Notes under the pieces: generated by a model
Database searches by the model: none
Told to the model about the DNA's origin: nothing
Seen by the model: the letters and a program-made list of their open reading frames with translations, nothing else
Position numbers and translations under genes: made by a program
From: Agromyces italicus DSM 16388
GTDB taxonomy: Bacteria > Actinomycetota > Actinomycetes > Actinomycetales > Microbacteriaceae
Assembly (NCBI RefSeq): GCF_000421545.1
Contig: NZ_ATXF01000009.1
Span: 62,001-126,000 of the forward strand
DNA length: 64,000 nucleotides
Direction of reading: 5' to 3'
In this document: positions 16,740 through 25,777 of the stretch, piece by piece
How the letters are laid out: each line of letters opens with the position of its first letter
Numbering within the stretch: the stretch's first letter is position 1

Positions 16740-17342
16740 ATGGGCATCATCGCGGCAGACCTGTTCGTCACGCTCGATGGGGTGTACCAGGCCCCTGGCG
16801 GCCCCGAGGAGGACGAGGAGCACGGATTTCCCTACGGAGGCTGGCAGGCGCCGTACCTCGATGACGACAACGGCGCCGACATCATGGTCGGCATCGACCG
16901 GCTCGACGCGCTGCTGCTCGGGCGCAAGACCTACGACATCTTCGCGGCGTACTGGCCGCAGCAGTCGGGCCCGATCGCCGAGAAGTTCAACACGGTGCCG
17001 AAGTTCGTCGTCTCACGCACGCTCGGCGACGCCGACTGGTCCGGAACGACGGTGCTGCACGATGCGACAGGCGAACTCCCTGCCGTGAAGGAACGATTCG
17101 ACGAGATCCACATGATCGGCAGCGGCGACCTGCTGCAGACCCTGCTCGACGACGACCTGGTCGACCGGCTGAACCTGTTCGTCTACCCGATCGCCTTCGG
17201 CACCGGCAAACGCGTGTTCCGCGACGGGGTGAAGCCCGCGTCGTTCACGCTCGCCCAGCCGGCCCGCACGTACTCGAGCGGCGCGATCGGGCTGGTCTAC
17301 GACCGGGCCGGGGTGCCGGTGACCGGCATCTCGATGGAATGA
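16740..17342 (+). CDS. Dihydrofolate reductase-family protein (RibD C-terminal-like)
   Basis: A 200-residue protein of the RibD_C/DHFR superfamily: IAADLFVTLDGVYQAPGG, DALLLGRKTYDIFAAYWP, KFVVSRTL and MIGSGDLLQTLLDDDLVDRLNLFVYPI. These stand-alone proteins bind NADPH but rarely reduce dihydrofolate; function is generally unknown. ATG 16740 is chosen because CATCAT ends six bases upstream and because homology starts with GIIAAD. A TfoX-like gene follows in the same direction after 35 bp. Confidence 0.88.
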   Translation: MGIIAADLFVTLDGVYQAPGGPEEDEEHGFPYGGWQAPYLDDDNGADIMVGIDRLDALLLGRKTYDIFAAYWPQQSGPIAEKFNTVPKFVVSRTLGDADWSGTTVLHDATGELPAVKERFDEIHMIGSGDLLQTLLDDDLVDRLNLFVYPIAFGTGKRVFRDGVKPASFTLAQPARTYSSGAIGLVYDRAGVPVTGISME

Positions 17343-17377
17343 TGCGCGGATGAGCAGACGGGCGGGAGACACGGAAC

Positions 17378-17704
17378 ATGGGTACTCGTGACGAGGGCTT
17401 CGAGCTCCTCGGCGAACTCGCACCGGAGCTCCTCGCCGAGCCCGACGTGGCGTTCGGCCGCATGTTCGGCTCGGAGGGGCTGTCAGTGCGCGGCAAGTTC
17501 TTCGCGTTCGTGTCGTCGCACGGCGACCTCGTCGTGAAGCTCGACGCCGAGCACATCGAGGCTTCGGGACTCGACAACATGGTGATGCGCGGGCGCCCGA
17601 TGCGGGAGTGGGCCGTCGTTCCCACCGCCGACGGTATCGAGCACTGGCGCGCGGTATCCCGCAAGGCGTACGAGTTCGTCGACTCGATCACCCCGCCGCG
17701 CTGA
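17378..17704 (+). CDS. TfoX/Sxy N-terminal domain protein
   Basis: A 108-residue protein with the TfoX_N pattern VAFGRMFGSEGLSVRGKFFAFVSSHGDLVVKL. In gammaproteobacteria TfoX controls competence, but stand-alone actinobacterial copies usually have no such known role and the C-terminal TfoX domain is absent here. Ribosome binding site GGGAGA lies about 8 bases upstream. It converges on the DNA ligase gene with 24 bp between stops. Confidence 0.82.
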   Translation: MGTRDEGFELLGELAPELLAEPDVAFGRMFGSEGLSVRGKFFAFVSSHGDLVVKLDAEHIEASGLDNMVMRGRPMREWAVVPTADGIEHWRAVSRKAYEFVDSITPPR

Positions 17705-17728
17705 CGCCGCCGACGCTGCCGACCGCGC

Positions 17729-19258
17729 CTACCCCCGCAGCAGACCCCGCAGTGTCTGGATCGTGTCGGCCTCGGCCGGGCCCTTGTCGTCGCGGTAGCG
17801 CTTGACCCTGGCGAAGCGCAGGGCGATGCCGCCCGAGTACCGGCTCGACCGCTGCACGCCGTCGATCGCGATCTCGACGACGGTGATCGGCTCGACGAAG
17901 ACCGTGCCGGCCGTGCGCCGCACCTCGATCTCGGGGAAGCGCTCGGTCTGCCGGCGCAGCAGTTCGTCGGTGAGCCCCTTGAACGTCTTGCCGACCATGA
18001 CGAACCCGCCCGGCTCGCCGAACTCGCCGGTCGGATCGAGCGCTCCGAGGTGCAGGTTCGAGAGCAGCCCCGTGCGGCGACCCGAACCCCACTCGCACGC
18101 GAGCACCACCAGGTCGTACGTGAGCACGGGCTTCACCTTGACCCAGCTCGCTCCGCGCCGCCCTGCGGCGTAGGGCGAGTCGATCGCCTTCACGACGACG
18201 CCCTCGTGGCCCGCGGCGAGCGCCTCGCGCGAGATCCGTTCGGCCGTCTCTGGGTCGGCGGTCACCTCGCCGGGGATGCGGTACGCGGCGGCGATGCGCT
18301 CGAGTTCGGCGAGGCGTGCGGCGAGCGGTTCGTCGATGAGGTCGCGCCCATCGACGTGCAGCACGTCGAAGAACCACGGGCGCAGCACGGCGTCGCGGGC
18401 GTTCTCGGCGCCGAAGCGCGACATCGTCTCTTGGAAGGGCCGCGGCGCCCCGTCTTCGCCGAGCGAGAGGGTCTCGCCGTCGAGGATGACCCGGCCGACC
18501 GGCAGCCCGCGCACGACCTCGACGACCTCGGGCACCCGGTGCGTGATGTCGGCGAGGCTGCGGGTGAACACCCGCACCTCATCGCCCGCACGATGCACTT
18601 GGATGCGCGCGCCGTCGAGCTTGAATTCGACGGATGCCTCGCCGGTCTGCTCGATCGCGGCGCTCGGCGTGCCCGCAGTCGCCGCGAGCATCGGCTGCAC
18701 GGCTCGCCCGACGACGAGCCCGATCGCCTCGAGTTCGCCCGCGGCGCCGGTGAGCGCGACGCGGGCGGTCGCGCCGAGGTCGCCCGAGAGCATCGCGGCC
18801 CGGCGGACGACCTCGGCGGAGCGGTCTGCCGCACGGGCGACCGCGTCGGCGAGCACGCCCGCGAGTGCTCCGGTGCGCACCTCCCCGAGCAGCACTCCGG
18901 CGATGAGATGCTGCTCGCCCTCGGTCGCCAGGGCGAGGAGTTCGCGCAGCTCGCGCGACCGCTCGCCCGATGAACCGGTACCGGCGGCGCCGGCGAGCCG
19001 GTCGAGCGCGGCGTCGAGCGCGGCGACCGTGATCGTCGGCGTTTCAGCGGCCGGGGTCGTCTCGACCGAGTCGGACAGGCTGCGCCACCCGACGCCGACT
19101 CGCCCCTGTCTCGGCTTGCCCACGAGGAACCCGACCGCCGGGGCGATCTCGTCGGGCTCGAGCCGGCGCAGCAACCCGGCGAGCGCCTCGATCTTCGCGA
19201 GGCGCGAGCGGGTCGCGGCGACGGCCGCAGAGGTGGTGACGAGCTCGTCGATCAGCAC
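17729..19258 (-). CDS. ATP-dependent DNA ligase
   Basis: A 509-residue ligase of the actinobacterial LigB-like group. An N-terminal helical DNA-binding domain (1-200) precedes the nucleotidyltransferase motif I EFKLDGARIQVHR (Lys213 as the adenylated lysine), motif III-like ARPWFFDVLHVDG (observed as LRPWFFDVLHVDG), motif IV EGVVVKAIDSPY and motif V SWVKVKP; the OB domain ends GIALRFARVKRYRDDKGP. It seals nicks in repair alongside the NAD-dependent replicative ligase. The GTG start at 19258 begins the conserved domain; upstream lies a long dispersed inverted repeat and then the divergent glycosylase-family gene. Confidence 0.92.
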   Translation of the reverse strand: MLIDELVTTSAAVAATRSRLAKIEALAGLLRRLEPDEIAPAVGFLVGKPRQGRVGVGWRSLSDSVETTPAAETPTITVAALDAALDRLAGAAGTGSSGERSRELRELLALATEGEQHLIAGVLLGEVRTGALAGVLADAVARAADRSAEVVRRAAMLSGDLGATARVALTGAAGELEAIGLVVGRAVQPMLAATAGTPSAAIEQTGEASVEFKLDGARIQVHRAGDEVRVFTRSLADITHRVPEVVEVVRGLPVGRVILDGETLSLGEDGAPRPFQETMSRFGAENARDAVLRPWFFDVLHVDGRDLIDEPLAARLAELERIAAAYRIPGEVTADPETAERISREALAAGHEGVVVKAIDSPYAAGRRGASWVKVKPVLTYDLVVLACEWGSGRRTGLLSNLHLGALDPTGEFGEPGGFVMVGKTFKGLTDELLRRQTERFPEIEVRRTAGTVFVEPITVVEIAIDGVQRSSRYSGGIALRFARVKRYRDDKGPAEADTIQTLRGLLRG

Positions 19259-19283
19259 GCGCCCAGTCTGGCACGCGCTGAGC

Positions 19284-19373
19284 GGGTTGAAGAGGGAGCG
19301 GAGCGACGGTCTCGAAACCCGGTGATTGCTCGGCCCGTGGGTTTCGAGACGCTCCTTCGTCGCTCCTCGACCC
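19284..19373. repeat. Dispersed inverted repeat, copy 1 (full length)
   Basis: Arms 19284-19320 (GGGTTGAAGAGGGAGCGGAG...TCTCGAAACCC) and 19339-19373 (GGGTTTCGAGACGCTCCTTC...CTCGACCC) form a 35-bp imperfect stem. It lies between the divergent ligase and glycosylase-family genes, within their promoter space. Related copies are at 20269, 22276 and 47504 and inside the clp unfoldase gene. Confidence 0.85.
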
Positions 19374-19399
19374 ACTCGAAGCGAACGTACCCTTGAATG

Positions 19400-20278
19400 A
19401 TGAGCACGCTCCTCGCCGCCGACGAATGGCGCCCCCGCGCCGAGGCGCACGCGGAGCGTGCCGACGCGCTGACCGCCGGTCATCGCGAACGCGCGGCGCG
19501 CGGCGCGAAGCATCCCATCGAGGACTTCCTCTTCACCTACTACTCGTACTCGCCGAGCCTGCTGCGCCGTTGGCACCCGGGACCCGGCGCCGAACTCGCC
19601 GACGCCGCAGACACCGCGCGCGCCGAGTGGCGCTGGTACGCGCCGGGACGAGAGCCCGGTTCGCTCGTCGTCGACCGTGCCGCGATGGAGGCGGAGAAGG
19701 GCGCGCTGCTCGGGGTCGTCGAGCGCATGCTGCGGCTCACGGCGTCGCGGCCGGGTTCGTTCGGATGCTTCGGGCTGCACGAGTGGGCGATGGTCTACCG
19801 CCGGGGCGAGCACCGGCATCCGGTGCCGTTGCGACTCGGGCAGGCGGCCACCGACGACGTGGTCGAGGCGCACGAGCTGCGCTGCACCCATATCGACGCC
19901 TTCCGCTTCTTCACGCCCGAGGCGACTCCGCGCAACCGCTTCGCACCGACCCGCGAGTCGCAGCCCGAGCTCGAGCAGCCCGGCTGCCTGCACGCCGGCA
20001 TGGACGTCTACAAGTGGGCGGTGAAGCTCGGTCCGCTCGCCCCGGGCGAACTGCTGCTCGACGCCTTCGAGCTCGCCCGGGACATCCGGTATCTCGACAT
20101 GCGGGCCTCGCCGTACGACGTGGAGCCGTGGGGCGGCCAGCCGGTGCGCATCGAGACGCCCGAGGGCAAGGCGGAGTACGTACGGCAGCAGCGCGGCTTC
20201 GCCGAGCGCGCGAACCGGCTGCGCCGCGACATCCTGGACGCCGCCTTCGCGCCGGTGCCGGTGCCGGTGGTCGAGTAG
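19400..20278 (+). CDS. Conserved protein annotated in relatives as 3-methyladenine DNA glycosylase
   Basis: A 292-residue protein with HPIEDFLFTYYSYSPSLLRRWHPGPG near residues 35-60 and GCFGLHEWAMVYR in the middle, a conserved actinobacterial family that databases label 3-methyladenine DNA glycosylase; no helix-hairpin-helix or AAG fold is evident to me, so the function should be treated as unproven. It is divergent from the DNA ligase, which fits repair. ATG 19400 is six bases after TACCCT; the ATG one codon earlier is the alternative. Its stop codon lies inside a truncated copy of the dispersed repeat, which supplies the last codons. Confidence 0.75.
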   Translation: MSTLLAADEWRPRAEAHAERADALTAGHRERAARGAKHPIEDFLFTYYSYSPSLLRRWHPGPGAELADAADTARAEWRWYAPGREPGSLVVDRAAMEAEKGALLGVVERMLRLTASRPGSFGCFGLHEWAMVYRRGEHRHPVPLRLGQAATDDVVEAHELRCTHIDAFRFFTPEATPRNRFAPTRESQPELEQPGCLHAGMDVYKWAVKLGPLAPGELLLDAFELARDIRYLDMRASPYDVEPWGGQPVRIETPEGKAEYVRQQRGFAERANRLRRDILDAAFAPVPVPVVE

Positions 20279-20289
20279 GTCTCGATACG
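20269..20289. repeat. Truncated dispersed repeat overlapping a stop codon
   Basis: GGTCGAGTAGGTCTCGATAC resembles the two ends of the repeat at 47504-47570 with the middle deleted. The TAG at its centre is the stop codon of the upstream gene. Confidence 0.6.
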
Positions 20290-20429
20290 TGACCGTGAGC
20301 CTCCGCCCGTCGGCACGTGGGCGGGCGGCGCGCGGGTGTCGTCAGTCGCGAGCCGCGACGAGGTCGTGCGCGCGTTCGTGACCGCAGCGGGCCTGCGGTC
20401 GCCGGCAGAGCGCAGCGGGTGCGACCGGT

Positions 20430-22241
20430 TCAGATCTCGGTGTGCCCCAGCTCGGGCCCCGCGACGAGGCGCAGCACCGGGTCGGCGATCGACTCGAACT
20501 CGAGCAGGACGACGTCGTTCCGCCCTGCCCGCACGACCGGCGCTGGCACGTACAGCGTTCGCTGCGGGCCGCGCCGCCAGTAGCGGCCGAGCATGAACCC
20601 GTTGATCCACGCGATGCCCTTTCCCAAGCCCGCGGTGTCGACGAAGAGGTCGGCGGGTTCGTCGAGGTCGAATACCGCAGTGGCGAGCGACGGTCCGGCC
20701 GCGGCGCGCGGCGAGGCCTCCGGCTCGCCCACGGTCCCCGTCGACGAAGACCCGCCGCCCGACCGACCGGCAGCGGAGGCGAGCTCCGGAGTCCGCCCGA
20801 GGTCGAGCGGAGTCGCCCGCCACCCGGTCAGCTCCCGGCCGGCGAGGTGTACGCCGCCGATGAGTCCCTTCGGTTCGCCGAGGCGCGCCCCGTAGTTCAC
20901 CCGCCCTTGGTCTTCGACCACGAGCGTCAGCCGGCCGCGCGGGTCGGCGAGACGGATCGCCCGCTCGTGCGCGTCGCGCGAGAGCACCCCGACCGGCACG
21001 CCGTCGACGAGCACCCAGCACCGGTCGCGCACCTCGTCGCCGACCGTGAGCGTCGCCGGGCCGTCGTGCTCGATCGTCGCCTGGAACACGACCACCCCGC
21101 CGTCGTGCCCGAGTTCGTCGAAGCTCGGCATCGCCTCGCACTCGACGCCGTCGCCCAGCCGGTCGGCCACGTCGAGCAGCGCCGGGCCGAGGAGCAGCGG
21201 CGCCACGAGCTCGGGCGCGGCGCTCTGCCTCGGCGGCACCTCGTCGGGCACGGCCCGGTACTTCGCGATCACCTCGCGGAACGCGAAGAACTTCTCGGTC
21301 GGATGCCCCGCCTCGTCGAGCGGCGCGTCGTAGTCGTAGCTCGTCGTGATGGGGGCGTACCGCCCCTTGTCGTTCGCCCCGTTGGTGAGTCCGAAGTTCG
21401 TTCCGCCGTGGAACATGTAGATGTTCACCGAGCCGCCGGCGGCCAGCAGCGCGTCGAGTTCGGCGGCGGCGGACGCCACGTCGGTCGTGTGGTGGTGCGA
21501 ACCCCAATCGTCGAACCAGCCGCACCAGAACTCCATGCACATGAGCGGGCCGGTGGGCTGGAACTCGCGCAGGGTCGCCAACCGCTCGGTCACGCGCGAC
21601 CCGAACGATCCGGTCAGGTGCAGCCCCGGCAGGCTGCCGTCGGCGAGCATCTTCGGAGTCGGCTGGTCGATCGTCGTGAGCGGCACCGTGATGCCGGCCT
21701 CGCGCGTGACGTCGACGAGCCGCTGCAGGTAGGCCTTGTCGGCGCCGTAGGCGCCGTACTCGTTCTCGATCTGCACGAGCACGACGGGGCCGCCGGCGTC
21801 GATCTGGCGCGGTACGACGATCGAGTACACCCGCCGGAGGTACTCGCCGACCGCATCGAGGTATCGCGGCTCGGAGCCCCGCACGCCGACCGCGGCGTCG
21901 CGCAGCAGCCAGGCGGGCAGGCCCCCGTTGTCCCACTCGGCGCAGATGTACGGACCCGGCCGGACGATCGCGTGCAGGCCCTCGGCCGCAACGAGGTCGA
22001 GGAACCGGCCGAGGTCGAGGTCGCCCTCGGTGCTCCACTCGCCGCGCCGCGGCTCATGGGCGTTCCAGGCGACGTAGGTCTCGATCGTGTTCAGCCCCAT
22101 CAGCCGGGCCTTGCGAATACGATCCGCCCACTGGTTGGGGTGCACGCGGAAGTAATGCAGTGCGCCCGCGATGATGCGGTGCGGCCGTCCGTCGAGCTCG
22201 AAGTCGGTCTCGCCGATGGCGAAGCGGGAAGGGGCGGTCAC
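20430..22241 (-). CDS. Beta-galactosidase, glycoside hydrolase family 35
   Basis: A 603-residue cytosolic enzyme. The family opening IAGALHYFRVHP, RPGPYICAEWDNGGLPAWLL, acid/base Glu161 in IENEYGAYG and nucleophile Glu237 in MCMEFWCGWFDDWG are all present; two beta-rich jelly-roll domains follow and end with YVPAPVVRAGRNDVVLLEFE. There is no signal peptide, so oligosaccharides must be imported first, by the ABC system encoded upstream in the same direction. It cleaves terminal beta-galactosyl residues. A 9-mer GAGGCATCC abuts its start codon and an inverted repeat lies 35 bp upstream, so transcription may be partly insulated from the transporter. Confidence 0.92.
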   Translation of the reverse strand: MTAPSRFAIGETDFELDGRPHRIIAGALHYFRVHPNQWADRIRKARLMGLNTIETYVAWNAHEPRRGEWSTEGDLDLGRFLDLVAAEGLHAIVRPGPYICAEWDNGGLPAWLLRDAAVGVRGSEPRYLDAVGEYLRRVYSIVVPRQIDAGGPVVLVQIENEYGAYGADKAYLQRLVDVTREAGITVPLTTIDQPTPKMLADGSLPGLHLTGSFGSRVTERLATLREFQPTGPLMCMEFWCGWFDDWGSHHHTTDVASAAAELDALLAAGGSVNIYMFHGGTNFGLTNGANDKGRYAPITTSYDYDAPLDEAGHPTEKFFAFREVIAKYRAVPDEVPPRQSAAPELVAPLLLGPALLDVADRLGDGVECEAMPSFDELGHDGGVVVFQATIEHDGPATLTVGDEVRDRCWVLVDGVPVGVLSRDAHERAIRLADPRGRLTLVVEDQGRVNYGARLGEPKGLIGGVHLAGRELTGWRATPLDLGRTPELASAAGRSGGGSSSTGTVGEPEASPRAAAGPSLATAVFDLDEPADLFVDTAGLGKGIAWINGFMLGRYWRRGPQRTLYVPAPVVRAGRNDVVLLEFESIADPVLRLVAGPELGHTEI

Positions 22242-22275
22242 GAGGCATCCGTTTCTGGTCGTACTGAATGGTGGA

Positions 22276-22355
22276 GCGGGTTGAGGAGGAGCGGAGCGAC
22301 GTCTCGAAACCCCGTGAGGTTTCGAGACGCTCGCTGCGCTCGCTCCTCAACCCGC
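22276..22355. repeat. Dispersed inverted repeat, copy 2 (full length)
   Basis: Arms 22276-22311 (GCGGGTTGAGGAGGAGCGGA...GTCTCGAAACC) and 22318-22355 (GGTTTCGAGACGCTCGCTGC...CTCAACCCGC) with a 6-nt loop. It lies between the solute-binding protein and GH35 genes and could act as a terminator or mRNA stabiliser. Confidence 0.88.
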
Positions 22356-22363
22356 CTGAACTG

Positions 22364-23703
22364 CTACTGGTCGACCGTGAAGCCCTGCTCGTTGCCGTAG
22401 TCGACGAGCTGTTCCTGCCAGGCGGCGAGGCCGTCGTCGAGGCTCGTCTTGTTCGCGTACGCCTGGCCGACGGTGTCGCCGAAGATGCTGTTCGCATAGA
22501 CCTGGTACGGCAGGTACTGCCAGCCGCTCGAGACGTCCTTCGAGGCCTGCGTCAGCACCTCGTTGATCTTCTGGCCGCCGAAGTACTCCGACTCGTAGGC
22601 GAGGAACTCGGGGTCTTCGAGTTCGGCCGTGGTCGACGGGAAGCCGCCGGCCTCGAGGAAGATGTCGATCGACTCGGGGTCGCTGTTCAGCCAGCGGAGG
22701 AAAGCCGCAGCAAGCGCCGGGTTCTTCGACTGCTTCGTGACCGACTGGCCGCCGCCGCCGTTCTCTGCGGCGACGGGGGTGCCGTCGTAGCTCGGCATGG
22801 GAGCCACGCGCCAGTCACCGGCGGCGTCGGGCACGCTTGCCTCGAGCGGGCCGGGCATCCACGCGCCGATCACGAGCGTCGCGATGGTGCCGTCGCCGAG
22901 GCCCTGGTACCACTCGTCGCTCCACCCGGGGATCGGTGCGACGAGGTCGTCCGTGATCAGCTGGTCCCAGACGGCAGTCCACTTCTTGGTGCCCTCGTCG
23001 GCGAGGTCGATCGTGACGTCGGTGCCGTCGGCCTCGAACGGCCGTCCGCCCGCCTGCCAGATCATGCTGGTCGTGAAGCCCGAGTCGCCGGTGTCGCTCG
23101 TGATGTACTTCGTCGGGTCGGCGGCGTGCAGCTGCTGGCCGCCGCGACGTACTCGTCCCAGGTGGCCGGTACCTCGATGCCGTACTCGTCGAAGACGGTC
23201 TGGTTGTAGAAGAGGGCCATGGGGCCCGAGTCCTGCGGCAGGCCGACGAGTTTGCCGCCGACGTTCACCGAGCCCCAGGTCGAGGCGCTGAACTCGTCCT
23301 CCAGGGCGTCGAGGCCATACTGCGACAGGTCGACGAGCGAGTCGGAGAGCGCGAACTGCGGGATCGCGTAGTACTCGATCTGTACGACGTCGGGGGCACC
23401 CGAGCCGGCCTTGATCGCGTTCTGCAGCTTCGTGTACTCCTCGGTGTTGGTTCCCGCGTTGACGAGTTCGACGTCGACGTTCGGGTACGCCTCCTCGAAG
23501 GCGGCGACCTGCGCCTCGGCGCTCGGGGTCCAGCTCCAGTAGGTGAGCTCGCCGCCCTGCTCGAGAGCGGCGTCGAGGTCGTCGGCCGAACCGGATGCCT
23601 CGGACCCGCCGCCGCTCGGCGAGCAGGCGGCGAGCGAGCCGATCGCGAGCGCGGCCGTTGCGGCGACCGTCAGCGCGCGACGCGCGGTGCGTGAGATGGC
23701 CAT
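22364..23703 (-). pseudogene. Sugar ABC transporter solute-binding lipoprotein, frameshifted
   Basis: Together the two frames encode a normal 446-residue family-1 extracellular solute-binding protein. The first frame has a lipoprotein signal (RTARRALTVAATAALAIG then LAAC, Cys27) and reads through GGELTYWSWTPSAEAQ to TWDEYVAAA; the second resumes with QLHAADPTKYITSDTGDSG and runs to the end. The break is at about 23135-23142, where deletion of one G from GCCGAGCAG explains the shift. Both halves are well conserved, so this is either a very recent loss or an assembly error. If real, uptake by the adjacent permeases should be lost. Confidence 0.85.
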
Positions 23704-23759
23704 GTGGGGATTCCCTTCACTTCGTTGTGCCGTGTGGTGGTGCATGGCAGTGGTGCGCG

Positions 23760-24692
23760 TCATTGCTTGACGCTGCCGGCGCTGAGCCCCGACTGCCAGA
23801 ACCGCTGCAGGCCGAGGAACGCGACGACGATGGGGATGATCGTGAGGAGCGACCCCGTGATCACCAGGTTGTAGATGGGCTGCGCGGCGACGCCCGAGGC
23901 CTGCGCGCTCCACTGGTTGAGGCCGACCGTGAGCGGGTACCACGTCGGGTCGCTCAGCATGATCAGCGGGAGGAAGTAGTTGTTCCAGGTCGCGACGACC
24001 GTGAACAGCAGCACCGTGACGATGCCCGGGGCGAGCAGCCGGATCGTGATCGTGAAGAACGTGCGGAACTCGCCCGCGCCGTCCATGCGGGCCGCCTCGA
24101 GGATCTCGGTCGGCACCGAGTCGACCGCGTAGACCCAGATGAGGTAGAGCCCGAACGGGCTGATCAGCGACGGGATGATGATCGCCCACGGCGTGTTCGT
24201 GAGTCCCATCTGGCTGAACATCAGGAACGTCGGCACGGCGAGCGCGGTGCCGGGCACGGCGATCGCACCGAGCACGACCGCGAAGATCGCGCGGCGGCCG
24301 AAGAAGCGGAACTTCGCGAGCCCGTACCCGGCGAGGGTCGCGAGCAGCGTCGCGCCGCCGGCGCCGACGACGACGTAGAGCAGGGTGTTGCCGAGCCAGC
24401 GCACGAAGATGCCGTCGCGGTAGGTCAGCGTCTCGTAGACGTTCTGGAAGAACACGAAGTCGTCGTCGAACCAGAGGCCGAAGCTCGAGAACAGGCCGGC
24501 CTGCGTCTTCGTGGAGTTGATCACGAGCCACACGAGCGGCACGAGGGCGTAAATCGCGAGCAGCGCCATGAGCGCGGTGAACGCGACCGACTTGCGCGGC
24601 TTCAGCGACGAAGCGCCGCGGCGGCGCCGGCCCGATGTGCGGCTCCGGCCCGAGGCATCCGCCGTCGTCATCGCCTCGGTGAGCGTGGTCAT
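23760..24692 (-). CDS. Carbohydrate ABC transporter permease (MalG type)
   Basis: A 310-residue inner-membrane permease with six predicted spans. The EAA loop that contacts the ATPase reads EILEAARMDGAGEFRTFFTI; VPTFLMF and FGLYLIWVYAVDSVPTEI are typical MalG segments. The N-terminal 35 residues are charged and cytoplasmic. Its start overlaps the stop of the MalF-type gene by four bases. No ATPase gene is in the locus; a shared MsiK-like ATPase elsewhere is expected, as in other actinobacteria. Confidence 0.92.
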   Translation of the reverse strand: MTTLTEAMTTADASGRSRTSGRRRRGASSLKPRKSVAFTALMALLAIYALVPLVWLVINSTKTQAGLFSSFGLWFDDDFVFFQNVYETLTYRDGIFVRWLGNTLLYVVVGAGGATLLATLAGYGLAKFRFFGRRAIFAVVLGAIAVPGTALAVPTFLMFSQMGLTNTPWAIIIPSLISPFGLYLIWVYAVDSVPTEILEAARMDGAGEFRTFFTITIRLLAPGIVTVLLFTVVATWNNYFLPLIMLSDPTWYPLTVGLNQWSAQASGVAAQPIYNLVITGSLLTIIPIVVAFLGLQRFWQSGLSAGSVKQ

Positions 24693-25663
24693 CGCTCCTC
24701 CTTCCGTGAGCCGCGGAGTTGCACGACGTAGGCGATCACCGCGGTGATGACGCCCATGACGATGGCGACGGTCGCGGCCTGGTTGTACTGCTGGCCCGAG
24801 AACGACAGGTTGTAGGCGTACATGTTGGGCGTGAAGAACGTCGTGATGATGTTCGGCGCGAGGGTGCGCAGGATGTTCGGTTCGTTGAACAGCTGGAAGC
24901 TGCCGATGATCGAGAAGATCGTCGCGATCACGATCGCGCCGCGCAGGGCGGGCAGCTTGATGCCGGTGATCACCCTGAGCGGGCCGGCTCCGTCGAGTTC
25001 GGCGGCCTCATACAGATCGGTGGGGATGACGCGGAGGGCCGAGTAGAAGATCAGCATGTTGTAGCCCACGAACTCCCAGGTGACGATGTTGCCGATCGAG
25101 ACGAGGATCACCTCGCGCGAGAACGGGGCGAGCACCGTGGAGCCGAGCCAGTCGTTGAGGTTCGCGACGAGGCCGAACTGGTCGCCGTAGATGAATCCCC
25201 ACATGAGCACCGCGACGACGGCGGGCACCGCGTAGGGCAGGAATATCGCGATGCGGAAGAAGCCCGAGGCGTGCAGGCGGGCGCTGTCGATGGCGAGCGC
25301 CGCGACGAGGGCGAGGCCGAGCATGATCGGCACCTGGACGAGGAGGAAGAGCACGACCCGCCAGAAGCCGTCCCAGAACTGCGGATCGACGGCGAGCTCG
25401 GCGTAGTTGTCGAGGCCGACGAAGGCGTTGCCGCCGACGAGCTGCTCGCGGAAGAGGCTGAGGTAGAGCGAGTAGACCACCGGGGCGATGAACACGAGCA
25501 GGAACACCACGAGGAAGGGGGCCGTGAAGGCGAGGCCCTTCCATTCGTTGCGATGGCCGCCCCGACGGCGGCGCGTGCGTGCGACGCCGGGTGCGGCCTG
25601 CGTCGCGTGCCCGGTCGGCGCCGCCCGGGCGGGCGTCGGTGGAGGTGCAGACGTCATTGTCAT
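24689..25663 (-). CDS. Carbohydrate ABC transporter permease (MalF type)
   Basis: A 324-residue permease: Pro-rich cytoplasmic N-terminus, first span at AFTAPFLVVFLLVFIAPVVY, and EAA loop DLYEAAELDGAGPLRVITGIKL. It is the first gene of the galactoside operon and is divergent from the LacI regulator, with two LacI operators 20-75 bp upstream of its start. Order in the operon is malF-like, malG-like, solute-binding protein, GH35, an uncommon order in that the binding protein comes after the permeases. Confidence 0.92.
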   Translation of the reverse strand: MTMTSAPPPTPARAAPTGHATQAAPGVARTRRRRGGHRNEWKGLAFTAPFLVVFLLVFIAPVVYSLYLSLFREQLVGGNAFVGLDNYAELAVDPQFWDGFWRVVLFLLVQVPIMLGLALVAALAIDSARLHASGFFRIAIFLPYAVPAVVAVLMWGFIYGDQFGLVANLNDWLGSTVLAPFSREVILVSIGNIVTWEFVGYNMLIFYSALRVIPTDLYEAAELDGAGPLRVITGIKLPALRGAIVIATIFSIIGSFQLFNEPNILRTLAPNIITTFFTPNMYAYNLSFSGQQYNQAATVAIVMGVITAVIAYVVQLRGSRKEER

Positions 25664-25682
25664 CGTGATTCCAATCGGGGTT

Positions 25683-25737
25683 GCATGTTCACGTCAACAT
25701 GCGATGCGGACACCGTAGCATGTTGACGTGAACATGC
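25683..25737. promoter_or_regulatory. Two LacI-family operators arranged as an inverted pair
   Basis: GCATGTTCACGTCAACATGC (25683-25702) and its exact reverse complement (25718-25737) each have 7-bp perfect arms around an ACGT centre; centres are 35 bp apart, about three and a third helical turns. They lie between the divergent transporter operon and lacI-type gene. Confidence 0.92.
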
Positions 25738-25777
25738 GCCAGTGGGCAACATGGACTCAACAACAGGAGGAGTGAGG

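Noticed and set aside
17729..19993. Extended start for the DNA ligase through the inverted repeat
   Set aside because: The extension is antisense to the glycosylase-family gene and through the repeat; conserved ligase sequence begins at the GTG at 19258.
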